Assembly (NCBI RefSeq): GCF_037083825.1
Contig: NZ_JBAPLU010000004.1
Span: 62,001 to 126,000, forward strand
Source: Klenkia sesuvii
GTDB lineage: Bacteria > Actinomycetota > Actinomycetes > Mycobacteriales > Geodermatophilaceae
Direction: 5' to 3'
DNA: 64,000 nt
This document shows positions 7,546-15,720 of this stretch, piece by piece. Numbering within the stretch: position 1 is the stretch's first letter; every line of letters begins with the position of its first letter. The position numbers and the translations under genes are program-made. The notes below the pieces were generated by a model. It did no database searches, had not been told where the DNA came from, and saw nothing but the letters and a program-made list of their open reading frames with translations.

Positions 7546-8145
7546 TCAGACGCTTGTGCGGGGTGCCCTGTAGGTGGCGAGGACCGCGTGGAGTTCGGCC
7601 TCGAGCACGGCGCCCACGAGAACTCGGTCCCAGGTCCCGGTGCGCTGCACGCGGAGCGCGGTGTCGACGCAGTGCAGCCCCCAGCTGACCAGCAGTGCAC
7701 GAAGCACGGGGTCGTGCTCGGGCAGTGCGAAGGCCCGCGTGACCCGGGCAGCCGTGAGGTCGCTCATCGTTGCGCCGGCGTCGTCGACCTGGCTCGACCA
7801 GTGCTGCTCCATCAGGGTGCGCATGGACTGCGGGTGGGCGTCCATGATGTCCAGGAATGCGTCGATCTCGGCCCGCAGCCAGGCGGCCGGGTTGTCCGCC
7901 GCCTGCGGGTCGTTCGCCGCGAAGCGGGCGCGCTGGAGGTCCAGGAACGCGGCCACGACCTGGTCGAAGTAGGCGTCCTTGTCGCCGAAGTAGTAGAAGA
8001 ACAGGCCGCGGGTCATGCCGGCTCGCACCGTGATGGCGGTGATCGTGATGTCGGCATAGGGCATCTCGTCGAGCAGTTGGACGCCGATCTCGACAAGTCG
8101 CCGTCGTTTGCTGCCAGCGCGGTCGACCTTGGCGGGGGTGCTCAC
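7546..8145 (-). CDS. TetR-family transcriptional regulator
   Basis: This 199-residue protein has the N-terminal TetR helix-turn-helix: KRRRLVEIGVQLLDE, then ITITAITVRAGMTRGLFFYYFGDKDAYFDQV at about residues 30-60. The ligand-binding half is helical, as usual. I chose the GTG at 8145 because the helix-turn-helix begins about 10 residues later; the longer frame adds an untypical Pro/His-rich stretch. It is transcribed in the same direction as the luciferase-like operon, 128 bases upstream. The gap holds two strong palindromes, so this protein is the likely repressor of that operon. The inducer is unknown. Confidence 0.88.
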   Translation of the reverse strand: MSTPAKVDRAGSKRRRLVEIGVQLLDEMPYADITITAITVRAGMTRGLFFYYFGDKDAYFDQVVAAFLDLQRARFAANDPQAADNPAAWLRAEIDAFLDIMDAHPQSMRTLMEQHWSSQVDDAGATMSDLTAARVTRAFALPEHDPVLRALLVSWGLHCVDTALRVQRTGTWDRVLVGAVLEAELHAVLATYRAPRTSV

Positions 8146-8193
8146 CACGGGGAGCCTACGAGCGTGGTGGCCGGGCGGGAGCGGCGGCACCGT

Positions 8194-8790
8194 TCAGCTG
8201 GACGGGTGGGGGACCGGCTCGAACTGCGGTACGCCCGGCAGGGTGGTCACCAGGTGCACGACCGCTCGCTCGGTCAGACAGAGGTGCTGGTGGGGTACGT
8301 CGCCGGGGAAGCGGACGAAGTCTCCGGCGGCCAGGTCGACCGGGTCGCGCAAGGGTCCGGTCCGGACCCGTCCGGTGATGACGTAGAGGTGCAGCAGTGC
8401 GCCGGTCGGGTGCGGCGCAGCCACGACGGGCGCTGCGCCTCGGCGGAACCGGAGGACCTGGTTGCGGACGTAGCCCGAGCCGTACAACTGATCAAGGAGA
8501 CGCTCTGCATGGTCTGCGGTCCCGGTCCAGACGTCGTCGGTCTGTCGCTGCACGAACACCGGCGTACCCCACTCGGTCAGCAGCCGGCGGGGTGAGACGT
8601 CGAGGGCGGTGCTGAGGAGCGCCAGTGTCTCGACCGTGGGGTTCCCGGTTCCCTGCTCCACCTTGGACAGCGTCTGCTTGGACAAGCCTGCCCGGCGGGC
8701 CAGCTCGCCCATCGACAGCCCCCGCTCCTCACGGAACCGCCTGGTGTTGCGGGCCACGCGGCGATTGTGGTCAGCGGGGGATGTCTGCAT
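8194..8790 (-). CDS. XRE-family regulator with C-terminal cupin domain
   Basis: This 198-residue protein has an N-terminal XRE helix-turn-helix (residues about 12-65: FREERGLSMGELARRAGLS, then VEQGTGNPTVETL). A cupin sensor domain follows at about 105-190 with PHPTGALLHLYVITG and LAAGDFVRFPGDVPHQH. Members of this class often control small catabolic or detoxification operons and bind a small ligand in the cupin. The target is not certain. It stands divergent from the IclR gene, and a 9-base inverted repeat covers its own start codon. Confidence 0.87.
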   Translation of the reverse strand: MQTSPADHNRRVARNTRRFREERGLSMGELARRAGLSKQTLSKVEQGTGNPTVETLALLSTALDVSPRRLLTEWGTPVFVQRQTDDVWTGTADHAERLLDQLYGSGYVRNQVLRFRRGAAPVVAAPHPTGALLHLYVITGRVRTGPLRDPVDLAAGDFVRFPGDVPHQHLCLTERAVVHLVTTLPGVPQFEPVPHPSS

Positions 8791-8835
8791 GGTGTCACTT
8801 TAGATGGACGGTTGTCATTCTTGACCGACACCATG
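8788..8835. promoter_or_regulatory. Inverted repeat between XRE and IclR genes
   Basis: CATGGTGTC at 8788-8796 is mirrored by GACACCATG at 8827-8835, with 30 bases between. The left arm includes the XRE start codon. This would suit autoregulation of the XRE gene, shared control of the divergent IclR gene, or both. Binding is inferred. Confidence 0.5.
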
Positions 8836-8906
8836 GCGCCGGTCACCATGAGGCCAGTCCGTGACCGGGGTGCGGCAGCGCACCCGCTCCACATCGGGGG
8901 TTGACC

Positions 8907-9713
8907 ATGACGACGGCTGTGGCCGAGGGACGCCGCGAGGACCGGGCCGCCGTGGACAAGGCCATCAGCCTGCTGCTGTCCTTCGGCGACGGGCAGGCTG
9001 CAGAGCTGGGGGTGAGCGAGCTGGCCCGAAGGGCCGACCTGAGCAAGTCGACCGCTCACCGGGTGCTCGGACTGCTGGAGCGCAACGGTGTCGTGGAACG
9101 GGTGGGGACCGCCTACCGGCTGGGGAACCAGCTGCACCGGCTGGGCCGGTCGGTGTACCCGGCCGCCCACGACCAGATCCGTGACCTCCTCATCCCGCAC
9201 GTGGCCGAGCTGTACGAGCGCACGCACGAGACGGTCCATCTGGCCGCCATGCACGGGGTGGACGTGGTCTACCTGGCCAAGCTCTACGGGAGCAGGCAGG
9301 TGAAGTCGCCTTCGCGCATCGGTGGCCGCGTCCCGGCCCACTGCACGGCGGTGGGGCAGGCGATGATGGCCCACGACGGGCAGGCCGCTGCGCTGGTGAT
9401 GGCAGGTGAGCTGCAGGCCTGGACTCCGACGACCATCACCGACCCGGCGGCGCTCGCGGCACGGTTGCACGTGGTGCGCAGCCGGGGTGTGGCGATCGAT
9501 GACCAGGAGGCGCAGCCCGGCCTGAGTTGTGTGGCCGGCGCTGTGCTGGGTGCAGACGGTCGGCCCGTCGCCGCGATGTCGGTCTCGGTGGCTGCGGGCC
9601 GTACCGACCCTCGGATCCACGAGCAGGCCCTGCGCAGTGTCTGCGCCGAGGCCACCCGCACGGTGGCACGTGCGGCACGTGTTCGCGGACCGGTGCCGGC
9701 CCGGAGCGCCTGA
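8907..9713 (+). CDS. IclR-family transcriptional regulator
   Basis: This 268-residue protein has the two-domain IclR layout. The N-terminal winged helix (residues about 10-75) includes VDKAISLLLSF, GVSELARRADLSKSTAHRVL and GLLERNGVVER. The effector domain (about 85-255) includes GGRVPAHCTAVGQAMMA and GVAIDDQEAQPGLSCVAGAV. ATG at 8907 has a G-run six bases upstream; the TTG at 8901 has no room for one. It lies beside the 3' end of the ring-dioxygenase operon. IclR-type half-sites GTTCCGC/GCGGAAC occur in the divergent dioxygenase promoter and upstream of the acyl-CoA ligase, so it probably controls both. Confidence 0.9.
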   Translation: MTTAVAEGRREDRAAVDKAISLLLSFGDGQAAELGVSELARRADLSKSTAHRVLGLLERNGVVERVGTAYRLGNQLHRLGRSVYPAAHDQIRDLLIPHVAELYERTHETVHLAAMHGVDVVYLAKLYGSRQVKSPSRIGGRVPAHCTAVGQAMMAHDGQAAALVMAGELQAWTPTTITDPAALAARLHVVRSRGVAIDDQEAQPGLSCVAGAVLGADGRPVAAMSVSVAAGRTDPRIHEQALRSVCAEATRTVARAARVRGPVPARSA

Positions 9714-9726
9714 CCCGTCGTCGACG

Positions 9727-10185
9727 TCAGGATCCAGGCACCGCATCAGCGGCTTCGTCGGCCACCGAGACCCACTCGGGCTCGGAGACCAGCAGGCTCA
9801 GCTCGGCGTCGACCAGGTCGACGTCCACCACGTACCGGAAACCGGCCTGCTCGGAGGCGGCGACGGCGCCGACCTGACCCCGCGGGGCGCCGTAGATGAT
9901 CCGGCGGCAGGCGGGCTCGGCCGACCGCACGGCCCGCACGACTCCCTCCAGCACAGCAGTCAGCAACCCGCCGTCCGACAGCGCCACCACCCGGATCTCC
10001 ACGTCGCGCACGCTGGCCGGGTAGGCGCTCTCGAGACGCCCGGCTACGCACCGCTCCAGACGGATCTGCGCGGTGGCGCCCGATTCGTGCTCCAGTTCCA
10101 GGTCGGTCCGGGCCGAACTGTTCTCCTGCTGCCTCACCCGCCAGCTGGGCTCGAGGACGAGTGAGGGAAAGGGGACGGTGCTCAA
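9727..10185 (-). CDS. Conserved hypothetical, GNAT-like C-terminus
   Basis: This 152-residue protein starts at a TTG at 10185, upstream of a PFPSLVLEPSWRV segment; longer starts run into the dehydrogenase gene. The second half ends in AASEQAGFRYVVDVDL and ELSLLVSEPEWV, which resembles the last strands of GNAT-type acyltransferase folds. No acyl-CoA-binding loop is evident, so enzyme activity is doubtful. It is the last gene of the dioxygenase operon, about 100 bases after the cis-diol dehydrogenase. I would treat it as an unknown accessory protein of the pathway. Confidence 0.6.
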   Translation of the reverse strand: MSTVPFPSLVLEPSWRVRQQENSSARTDLELEHESGATAQIRLERCVAGRLESAYPASVRDVEIRVVALSDGGLLTAVLEGVVRAVRSAEPACRRIIYGAPRGQVGAVAASEQAGFRYVVDVDLVDAELSLLVSEPEWVSVADEAADAVPGS

Positions 10186-10288
10186 CGGGGGACAGCCTCC
10201 TCGGCGAGGTGTGGGATCAGTAGGTCGTGCAACGCGCCCGGTGCGGGGCGATGCACGCCAGCGCTCGCCGAGCCCGCGCGGGCGCCGG

Positions 10289-11134
10289 TCACAGCTGCGC
10301 ACCGAGGTCGTCGCCACCGGCAGCGGTCGCGAAACCGCGGACCCCGATGCCGCCGTCGGCGGCGATGGCGTGCCCGGTGATGGTGCCGGCCTGCCGGCGG
10401 GAGGCCAGCAGGACGTACGAGCCGGTGACGTCCCGAGGGTCGGTGCTGGAGTCGTGCAGCGGGATCGGCGGGGGAGGGGTGTCGGCGGTGCGTTTGGCGA
10501 ACGAAGCCGCGATCGAACGCTCCGCCATGCCGAGGCTCGCCGGTCCCCTCAGGTCGGTGTTCATGCCGCCGACGGCCACGCCGTTCACCCGCACCCGGGG
10601 GGCCAGCTCGTAGGCGAGCTGCTTCATCAGACCCAGGCACGCGTGCTTGGAGGCGGTGTAGACGGGGCCGCCGCCCGCGACGTACGTCGAAGCGTTCGAC
10701 AGGGTCATGACCACGTTGCCGCGGGTCCGCACCAGCTCGCGCCAGGCCGCCTCCACCGCGAGCAGGTACCCCTTGACGTTGACCGCGAACAGCTCGTCGA
10801 AGAGATTGCCGAGCTGGACGCCGTCCAGCCGCGTGACCGGGCGCTGGTAGTCCCACAGCCCTGCGTTCGTGACCAGGGTGTCCAGCTTGCCGAACCGGTC
10901 GACCGTGTCGGCCACTGCGCGGTGCAGTGCCTGGCTGTCGCGGACGTCGGCCTCGACAGCGAGCATCCGGGTGGGGTCGACGGACTCCTCGACGACGGCT
11001 CGCAGTCGTGGTGCGTCGCGGTCCACGACCGTGACGGAGGCTCCCTCGGCCACGAACCTCTCGGCCACCGCGCGGCCGATGCCGGAGCCACCGCCGGTGA
11101 CCAGGGCGACGTCGCCCTCGAGCCAGCTGCTCAC
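10289..11134 (-). CDS. cis-2,3-dihydrodiol dehydrogenase (BphB/HcaB type SDR)
   Basis: This 281-residue short-chain dehydrogenase should oxidise the arene cis-dihydrodiol made by the dioxygenase to a catechol, using NAD+. It is recognised by the NAD motif TGGGSGIG, FGKLDTLVTNAGLWDY, FAVNVKGYLL, the SNAS/YTASK catalytic region, and the subfamily signatures NGVAVGGMNTDLRGPASLG and GVRGFATAAGG. These last two are shared with BphB and HcaB enzymes, not with general SDRs. The GTG start overlaps the hydrolase stop (GTGA), so it is coupled to the meta-cleavage hydrolase in the dioxygenase operon. Confidence 0.9.
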   Translation of the reverse strand: MSSWLEGDVALVTGGGSGIGRAVAERFVAEGASVTVVDRDAPRLRAVVEESVDPTRMLAVEADVRDSQALHRAVADTVDRFGKLDTLVTNAGLWDYQRPVTRLDGVQLGNLFDELFAVNVKGYLLAVEAAWRELVRTRGNVVMTLSNASTYVAGGGPVYTASKHACLGLMKQLAYELAPRVRVNGVAVGGMNTDLRGPASLGMAERSIAASFAKRTADTPPPPIPLHDSSTDPRDVTGSYVLLASRRQAGTITGHAIAADGGIGVRGFATAAGGDDLGAQL

Positions 11135-12003
11135 GGGTGAGCGGCCAGGAAGTCCGCGACCAACCGCTCGAACTCAGGCTGACGCTCGAGCTGCACCCAG
11201 TGACCGCACTTGCCGAAGACGTGCAGCTGCACGTCTCGGATCTGCTTCAGCATCAAGGCTGCGCCGTCGAAGGTGATCGTCCGGTCGTCACGGCCCCACA
11301 GCAGGAGGGTGGGGGCCTTGATCCTGTGCAGGTCTCGCCACAGCGGGTCCATGCCGCCGCGGGCGCCGAAGGCGGCGTTGTACCGGTGGTAGAACTCGAC
11401 GTGGCTCTCGTCCAGCGATGACTCGTACCGCTGACGGACGACGTCCTCGCCGAACTGCTTGTGGTCGTAGACCATCGCGCGGATGAAGGCGGCCATCTTC
11501 TTCTCCGACGGCCCGGTCCCGTTGTAGTAGCGGAACATCTCCTTCTGGCCCTCGGTGGGGGTGGGGCCGAACGGTACCCACCCGCCCCCGGGTGCCATGA
11601 GGACCAGGGTGCTCACTCGTTCGGGCCGGGACTGGGCCATCGCGATGGCGGCAGCGCCGCCGAGGCTGTTGCCGAGCAGGTGGAACCTGTCGATGTCCAG
11701 CTCGTCCAGTGCCTGGAGGAGTGCGTCGACGGTGATCTCGGTGATGGAGCGGGCGTCGAGGTCGTCCTGGCTGGGCCGGTAGCTCCCGCCGAACCCGGGC
11801 TGGTCGGGGAGCACGACGCGGAAGTGCTGGGACAGAGCGGGGAGGTTCTGGGCGTAGTTGCTGAGGCCGGAGGCTCCGGGGCCACCGCCGTGGAGCATGA
11901 CCAGCACGGGTCCGTCGCCGACCTCGGCCACGGCGATGTCGCCGAGCGAGGTGGGGACGGTCCTCCGGGTGATGGACAGGTCGTCGGTGGCGGTCAGGGT
12001 CAT
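11131..12003 (-). CDS. meta-cleavage product C-C hydrolase (MhpC/BphD type)
   Basis: This 290-residue alpha/beta hydrolase should split the carbon-carbon bond of the ring-fission product, releasing 2-hydroxypenta-2,4-dienoate and an acid. The family pattern is clear: oxyanion motif MLHGGGPGASG (residues 37-47), LPDQPGFGGS, nucleophile elbow GNSLGG with Ser113, acid in LWGRDDRT, and base in FGKCGHWVQLERQPEF. Its acid product depends on the ring substituent, which is not known here. It lies between the dioxygenase beta subunit and the diol dehydrogenase in one operon. Confidence 0.9.
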   Translation of the reverse strand: MTLTATDDLSITRRTVPTSLGDIAVAEVGDGPVLVMLHGGGPGASGLSNYAQNLPALSQHFRVVLPDQPGFGGSYRPSQDDLDARSITEITVDALLQALDELDIDRFHLLGNSLGGAAAIAMAQSRPERVSTLVLMAPGGGWVPFGPTPTEGQKEMFRYYNGTGPSEKKMAAFIRAMVYDHKQFGEDVVRQRYESSLDESHVEFYHRYNAAFGARGGMDPLWRDLHRIKAPTLLLWGRDDRTITFDGAALMLKQIRDVQLHVFGKCGHWVQLERQPEFERLVADFLAAHP

Positions 12004-12027
12004 CAGGCACCTCGTGGCATCGGTGGG

Positions 12028-12053
12028 CGCTGCCCCCCTCGGGACGGGCAGCG
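12028..12053 (-). other. Small intra-operon hairpin
   Basis: CGCTGCCC at 12028-12035 pairs with GGGCAGCG at 12046-12053 around a 10-base loop, in the 56-base gap between the beta-subunit gene and the C-C hydrolase gene. It may tune expression across the gap; this is inference. Confidence 0.45.
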
Positions 12054-12059
12054 GGCAGG

Positions 12060-12638
12060 TCAGAAGAAGGTCGAGATGTTCTTGGCGGTGAGCACGTTCT
12101 GGTCGAGCAGGATGGTGCGGCGGGCCACCCGGAGGACACCTTCCTCACGGCGGAGAAGATCGGTCCGCTGGCCGGCGAAGACGTTCTCCTCCCGTTCGAG
12201 CCGGTTGCGGTAGACCAGGAAGGCCGAGCGCGCGACCAGGTCCTCGGCGGTGGCCTGGGGGGTCTGCTCGGGGTCGGCGTGCCGCACGACCACGTTGGTG
12301 ACGAGGTGGCGGGTGCGGGAGGGTGGGTCCTCGGCCCACGCCATCCCGGAGTCGAAGCGCCGGATGCGCCAGGCCAGGCTCTCCTTCGTCTCGTCGTAGA
12401 AGGCGGCCTCCCCGCGGGCGGCCACCGACAAGGCCTGCTGGCGCCGGAGCCGGTTGGTGCGCGTGGGCATCCAGTAGACGAGGTCCTCGGCCAGCAGCTC
12501 CAGCCAGTCGGTGTAGCGGCCCTCGTCCAGCAGTTCGGCTTCCTCGTAGTACAGCTGCTCGACCTCGAAGTGGGTGTCCCGGTCGGCGCGCTGGCCAGCG
12601 CGGGTGAGGGTGGCCTGCAGGCTGTCGGTGGTGCTCAC
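12060..12638 (-). CDS. Aromatic-ring-hydroxylating dioxygenase, beta subunit
   Basis: This 192-residue protein is the small, non-catalytic subunit of the ring dioxygenase and forms the alpha3beta3 core. It begins at GTG (12638) with STTDSLQATL. Family features are FEVEQLYYEEAELLDEGRY, WLELLAEDLVYWMP, RRFDSGMAWAEDPPSRTRH and the end RRTILLDQNVLTAKN. The long upstream extension of this frame is a shadow of the reductase gene. It is placed after the reductase, not directly after alpha as in many bph operons; HcaF/BphA2 are its closest functional types. Confidence 0.9.
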   Translation of the reverse strand: MSTTDSLQATLTRAGQRADRDTHFEVEQLYYEEAELLDEGRYTDWLELLAEDLVYWMPTRTNRLRRQQALSVAARGEAAFYDETKESLAWRIRRFDSGMAWAEDPPSRTRHLVTNVVVRHADPEQTPQATAEDLVARSAFLVYRNRLEREENVFAGQRTDLLRREEGVLRVARRTILLDQNVLTAKNISTFF

Positions 12639-12681
12639 GCGGTTCGGCCTTTCGTGGTCGGGTTCGGGGAAGGGATCGGGG

Positions 12682-13911
12682 TCAACCGCGAAGCAGCCGA
12701 CGCAGGTCGGTCGTGGGGTCGGCCAGAGCGCCGGGGTCCACGGCGAGCCGCCGGTCGACCATCCGACGGGCGGCCCGGACCGCGGTGGGGTCGTCCACGG
12801 CCGCGGCGGCGACGACACGACCCTCGTGCAGCCCGAACACGGCGAACGACGGGGCATCGGTGGTCCCGCGCAGCACGACCTGGTCGGCGGCGCCGAGATG
12901 ACCGATGGCCTCGACGTGCCGGTGGTGCCGGTCGGACCAGAACCACGGTGCGGTCTCCGCCGGTGGTGCCACCCCCAGGATGGAGGCCGCGGCCCGCTTC
13001 CCGTCGTGCTGGGCTGCCTCCCAGTGCTCGGTCCGTGGCAGCAGCACCCCGTCGCGGCGCACCCTGGTCGCGTCGCCCACCGCCAGCACGGCTGGGTTCG
13101 CGGTCCGCTGAGCCGGGTCCACCACCACCCCGCGGTCCACCTCGATGCCGGCTGCGACGGCGAGCGACGTGTCGGGCGACATGCCCACGCCGAGGACCGC
13201 GACGTCGAACTCCGCGGCGTCGGGCTGCCCGACGAACCGGGCGGTGAGGACGGCACCGTCCTGACCGAGCGACTCGACACCGGCGCGGACGACGCGAACG
13301 CCGCGGGCGGTGTGCAGGTCGTGCAGCCAGGTCGCGATGGTGGTGCCGAGGGCCGCGACCAGCGGAGGGTCGACCGGGTCGACCAGGACGACGTCGCAGC
13401 CCAGGTCGAGGGCGGTCGAGGCGACCTCGGCGCCGATGAGGCCGGCCCCGACGACGAGCAGGCGAGCTCCCGGGACCAGGGCCTTGTGGAGACGGTCGGC
13501 GTCCTCGATGGTGCGCAGGGTGTGCACGAGGTCCCCGTCGGCCCCGGGCAGGGGTGGTCGGGCGGCCCGGCCACCCGTGGCCAGCACCACGCGGTCGGCG
13601 GCCACCCTGCTGCCGTCGTCGAGCTCCAGCGCTCCCTCGGCGGTCCGTAGGGCGGCCACCGAGGTGCGAGTGCGCAGCTCGATGCGGTTGTCGTCGAACC
13701 AGGCGGGGCTCTGCAGCCACAGGTCGGTCGAGCTGCAGGCGCCGGCCAGGTAGTCCTTGGACAGGGGCGGGCGGTCGTAGGGGAACTCGCCGGCGTCGAC
13801 GAGAGTGACCCGCCCGTCGTAGCCGCCCTGGCGCAGGGCGCCGACGGTGCTCACCCCACCGACGCCGCCCCCGACCACCACGACGTGCCCGAGGTCGGAA
13901 CGGGAGTTCAC
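12682..13911 (-). CDS. Ferredoxin reductase of the ring dioxygenase (HcaD/BphA4 type)
   Basis: This 409-residue FAD protein passes electrons from NADH to the Rieske ferredoxin. It has two dinucleotide folds: VVVVGGGVGGVS at the N-terminus for FAD and LLVVGAGLIGAEVAS at about 150 for NADH. It also has FPYDRPPLSKDYL and the second FAD motif with ANPAVLAVGDAT. The C-terminal domain (about 320-409) fits the ferredoxin-reductase interface fold. The GTG start overlaps the ferredoxin stop (GTGA). It resembles oxygenase-coupled reductases more than NADH oxidases because of its neighbours. Confidence 0.9.
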   Translation of the reverse strand: MNSRSDLGHVVVVGGGVGGVSTVGALRQGGYDGRVTLVDAGEFPYDRPPLSKDYLAGACSSTDLWLQSPAWFDDNRIELRTRTSVAALRTAEGALELDDGSRVAADRVVLATGGRAARPPLPGADGDLVHTLRTIEDADRLHKALVPGARLLVVGAGLIGAEVASTALDLGCDVVLVDPVDPPLVAALGTTIATWLHDLHTARGVRVVRAGVESLGQDGAVLTARFVGQPDAAEFDVAVLGVGMSPDTSLAVAAGIEVDRGVVVDPAQRTANPAVLAVGDATRVRRDGVLLPRTEHWEAAQHDGKRAAASILGVAPPAETAPWFWSDRHHRHVEAIGHLGAADQVVLRGTTDAPSFAVFGLHEGRVVAAAAVDDPTAVRAARRMVDRRLAVDPGALADPTTDLRRLLRG

Positions 13912-14243
13912 GGGGTCTGGCCCGGGAACAGGTAGACCTCGCCGTCACGGACCTCGACCCGGTGCGCCACCGTGTCGCGGGTGGCCGGGAGTCCGTCGAC
14001 CTCACCGTTGCGCAGACAGAACCGGGAGGAGTGCAGGGGGCACTCGACGTACCCGCCCTCGACCCAGCCCTCCGCCAGCGAGGCGGTCTGGTGGGTGCAG
14101 GTGTTGTCCAGTGCCCAGATGCTGCCGTCGTCGTCCTTGAGGAGCGCGATGTCGTCGGCGGTGCCGGCGACGTCCCTGCCGATGGTGATGCCCTCGCCCT
14201 CGGCGATGTCCTCCGCGGACGCGACCCGGATGCCCTGGCTCAC
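13908..14243 (-). CDS. Rieske [2Fe-2S] ferredoxin of the ring dioxygenase
   Basis: This 111-residue soluble ferredoxin carries electrons from the reductase to the alpha subunit. The Rieske ligands are in CTHQTASLAEG and ECPLHSSRFC, that is Cys-x-His and Cys-x2-His separated by the usual spacing. The C-terminus ends VRDGEVYLFPG as in HcaC/BphA3 proteins. The GTG start overlaps the alpha-subunit stop, and its stop overlaps the reductase start, so electron-transfer partners are made together. Confidence 0.92.
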   Translation of the reverse strand: MSQGIRVASAEDIAEGEGITIGRDVAGTADDIALLKDDDGSIWALDNTCTHQTASLAEGWVEGGYVECPLHSSRFCLRNGEVDGLPATRDTVAHRVEVRDGEVYLFPGQTP

Positions 14244-15634
14244 TTCTGGTCCGCCTCGTGCCAGGCGGGGGTGTTCATCAGGTCGCGCCACCGGGCGTAG
14301 AAGGACCTCCCGGCCGCGTCGCTGTACAACTCGCTGGTCTGCCCCGGGTGGCGCCCGTCCTCGCGCTCGGAGCCCATGCCCATCTGGTAGTTCAGCGCGA
14401 CGCCGTTGGTGATGAAGCCGTGCGCGATGGACTGGACCTCGCTCCAGTTCTCGCCGTCGTCCTGCTCGAAGATCCCGCTGGGACCGAAGGTGCGCAGGTT
14501 GTACAACCGCTGGGCCTCGCGGACCTCCTCGGGCATGGACTTGTCGACGATCGTCCAGGCCCAGACCTCCATCTTGTCCGGGCCCTTGGGGTGCCAGATG
14601 CGCACCGAGCCGTTGACCGGCAGGTAGGAGAAGTTCGGGAACACCGTGGCGTGCCCGTTGGTCAGGGGCCCCTCCACCCGCGCCTCACCCAGGCGCTCCC
14701 GCATCGCGGGGTAATCGGCCCAGTCGTGCACGGTGCGGGCGTCGAACCGGTTCTTCGGGTGGACCGGGAAGCCGGCCCCGTGCCCGTTGGGGTCCACGTA
14801 CTGCCGGCCGGTGCGGTGCACGATCTCGTCCTTGGGCTTCTTGCCCGAGGGCGACATGACCATCAGGGCCGAGGCGTGGCTCATGTTGACGTGGTACCAG
14901 TCGGTGGCGAACTGCTCGGCGGCCAGCTTCCAGTTGCCGGCGAGCACCCACTTGTGCACCCCGCCGACGACGACGGTGCCCTCGTCGTCGTGGTCGAGCA
15001 TCGCGTCCATGTACCAGGCCATGTCGCCCAGCGATTCGCGCAGGGACACCGGCTCGGGGTTCCAGGTGCCGAACACCAGACCCCGGTAGCTGTCGACGTG
15101 GGGGACCTCGACGAGACCCCACTGGCCGGGGGAGAAGTCGGCGGGGTAGCCCTCCTGGTTCGGGACGCTGACCAGCTTGCCTTCCAGGTCGTAGGCCCAC
15201 CCGTGGTAGGTGCAGGTGAAGTTCCTGGTGGCCCCCATGTCGGCCCGGCAGACACGGGCACCGCGGTGCCGACAGGAGTTGAGGTACACCCGCAGCTTGC
15301 GGTTCTTGTCCATGGTCACGATGACCGGGTCCTCGCCCATGTACGTCGTGAAGAAGTCACCGGGCTTGTGGAACTGGTCGGTGTGGGCCAGGAACAGCCA
15401 GCTGGGTGCGAACACGCGCCGCAGTTCCTGACGGTAGAGCTGGTCGTCGGTGAAGACCGCGCGGTCGAGCAGGCCACCCTCGGCATCGACGAGGCCGCTG
15501 ACATCGAGGTTGCGGGTCATCGCCGACGGCCGGCGGAGCGCACCGCGGGGCGCCGAGGTGGCTTCGCCCCGCCGCGGCGGATCGGTGGCGTCCGGCTCGG
15601 ACCCGGGGGTGGCCGGTCGGGTGGTCGACGTCAT
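14240..15634 (-). CDS. Aromatic-ring-hydroxylating dioxygenase, alpha subunit (HcaE/BphA-like)
   Basis: This 464-residue catalytic subunit should add O2 to an aromatic ring to give a cis-dihydrodiol. Rieske ligands are Cys121, His123, Cys141 and His144 (CRHRGARVC and CTYHGWAY). The mononuclear iron site is in FATDWYHVNMSHAS, with Asp245 as bridge and His248 and His253 as ligands. GHATVFPNFSYLP and WHPKGPDKMEVWAW are typical of the HcaE/biphenyl class. The first 38 residues are Pro/Arg-rich and unlike the family; ATG at 15520 (MTRNLDVSG) is the alternative start. Substrate is likely a phenyl-substituted acid or arene because the partner genes match hca/mhp and bph types. Confidence 0.9.
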   Translation of the reverse strand: MTSTTRPATPGSEPDATDPPRRGEATSAPRGALRRPSAMTRNLDVSGLVDAEGGLLDRAVFTDDQLYRQELRRVFAPSWLFLAHTDQFHKPGDFFTTYMGEDPVIVTMDKNRKLRVYLNSCRHRGARVCRADMGATRNFTCTYHGWAYDLEGKLVSVPNQEGYPADFSPGQWGLVEVPHVDSYRGLVFGTWNPEPVSLRESLGDMAWYMDAMLDHDDEGTVVVGGVHKWVLAGNWKLAAEQFATDWYHVNMSHASALMVMSPSGKKPKDEIVHRTGRQYVDPNGHGAGFPVHPKNRFDARTVHDWADYPAMRERLGEARVEGPLTNGHATVFPNFSYLPVNGSVRIWHPKGPDKMEVWAWTIVDKSMPEEVREAQRLYNLRTFGPSGIFEQDDGENWSEVQSIAHGFITNGVALNYQMGMGSEREDGRHPGQTSELYSDAAGRSFYARWRDLMNTPAWHEADQK

Positions 15635-15675
15635 GGCCCCAGCGAACTCGCCGGACGCCGACCGGCCCAGGCTGT

Positions 15676-15692
15676 GTTCCGCTCTGCGGCAC
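15676..15692. promoter_or_regulatory. IclR-type operator in the divergent promoter
   Basis: GTTCCGC-TCT-GCGGCAC is a dyad with 7-base arms and one mismatch, in the 86-base gap between the alpha subunit and the plus-strand pathway operon. The same element, with the mismatch on the other arm, occurs at 24066-24082. It fits the half-sites bound by IclR proteins and probably serves the IclR gene of this cluster. Confidence 0.65.
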
Positions 15693-15720
15693 GAGTGCTG
15701 GGCTCGCCGTCCAGAGCCGA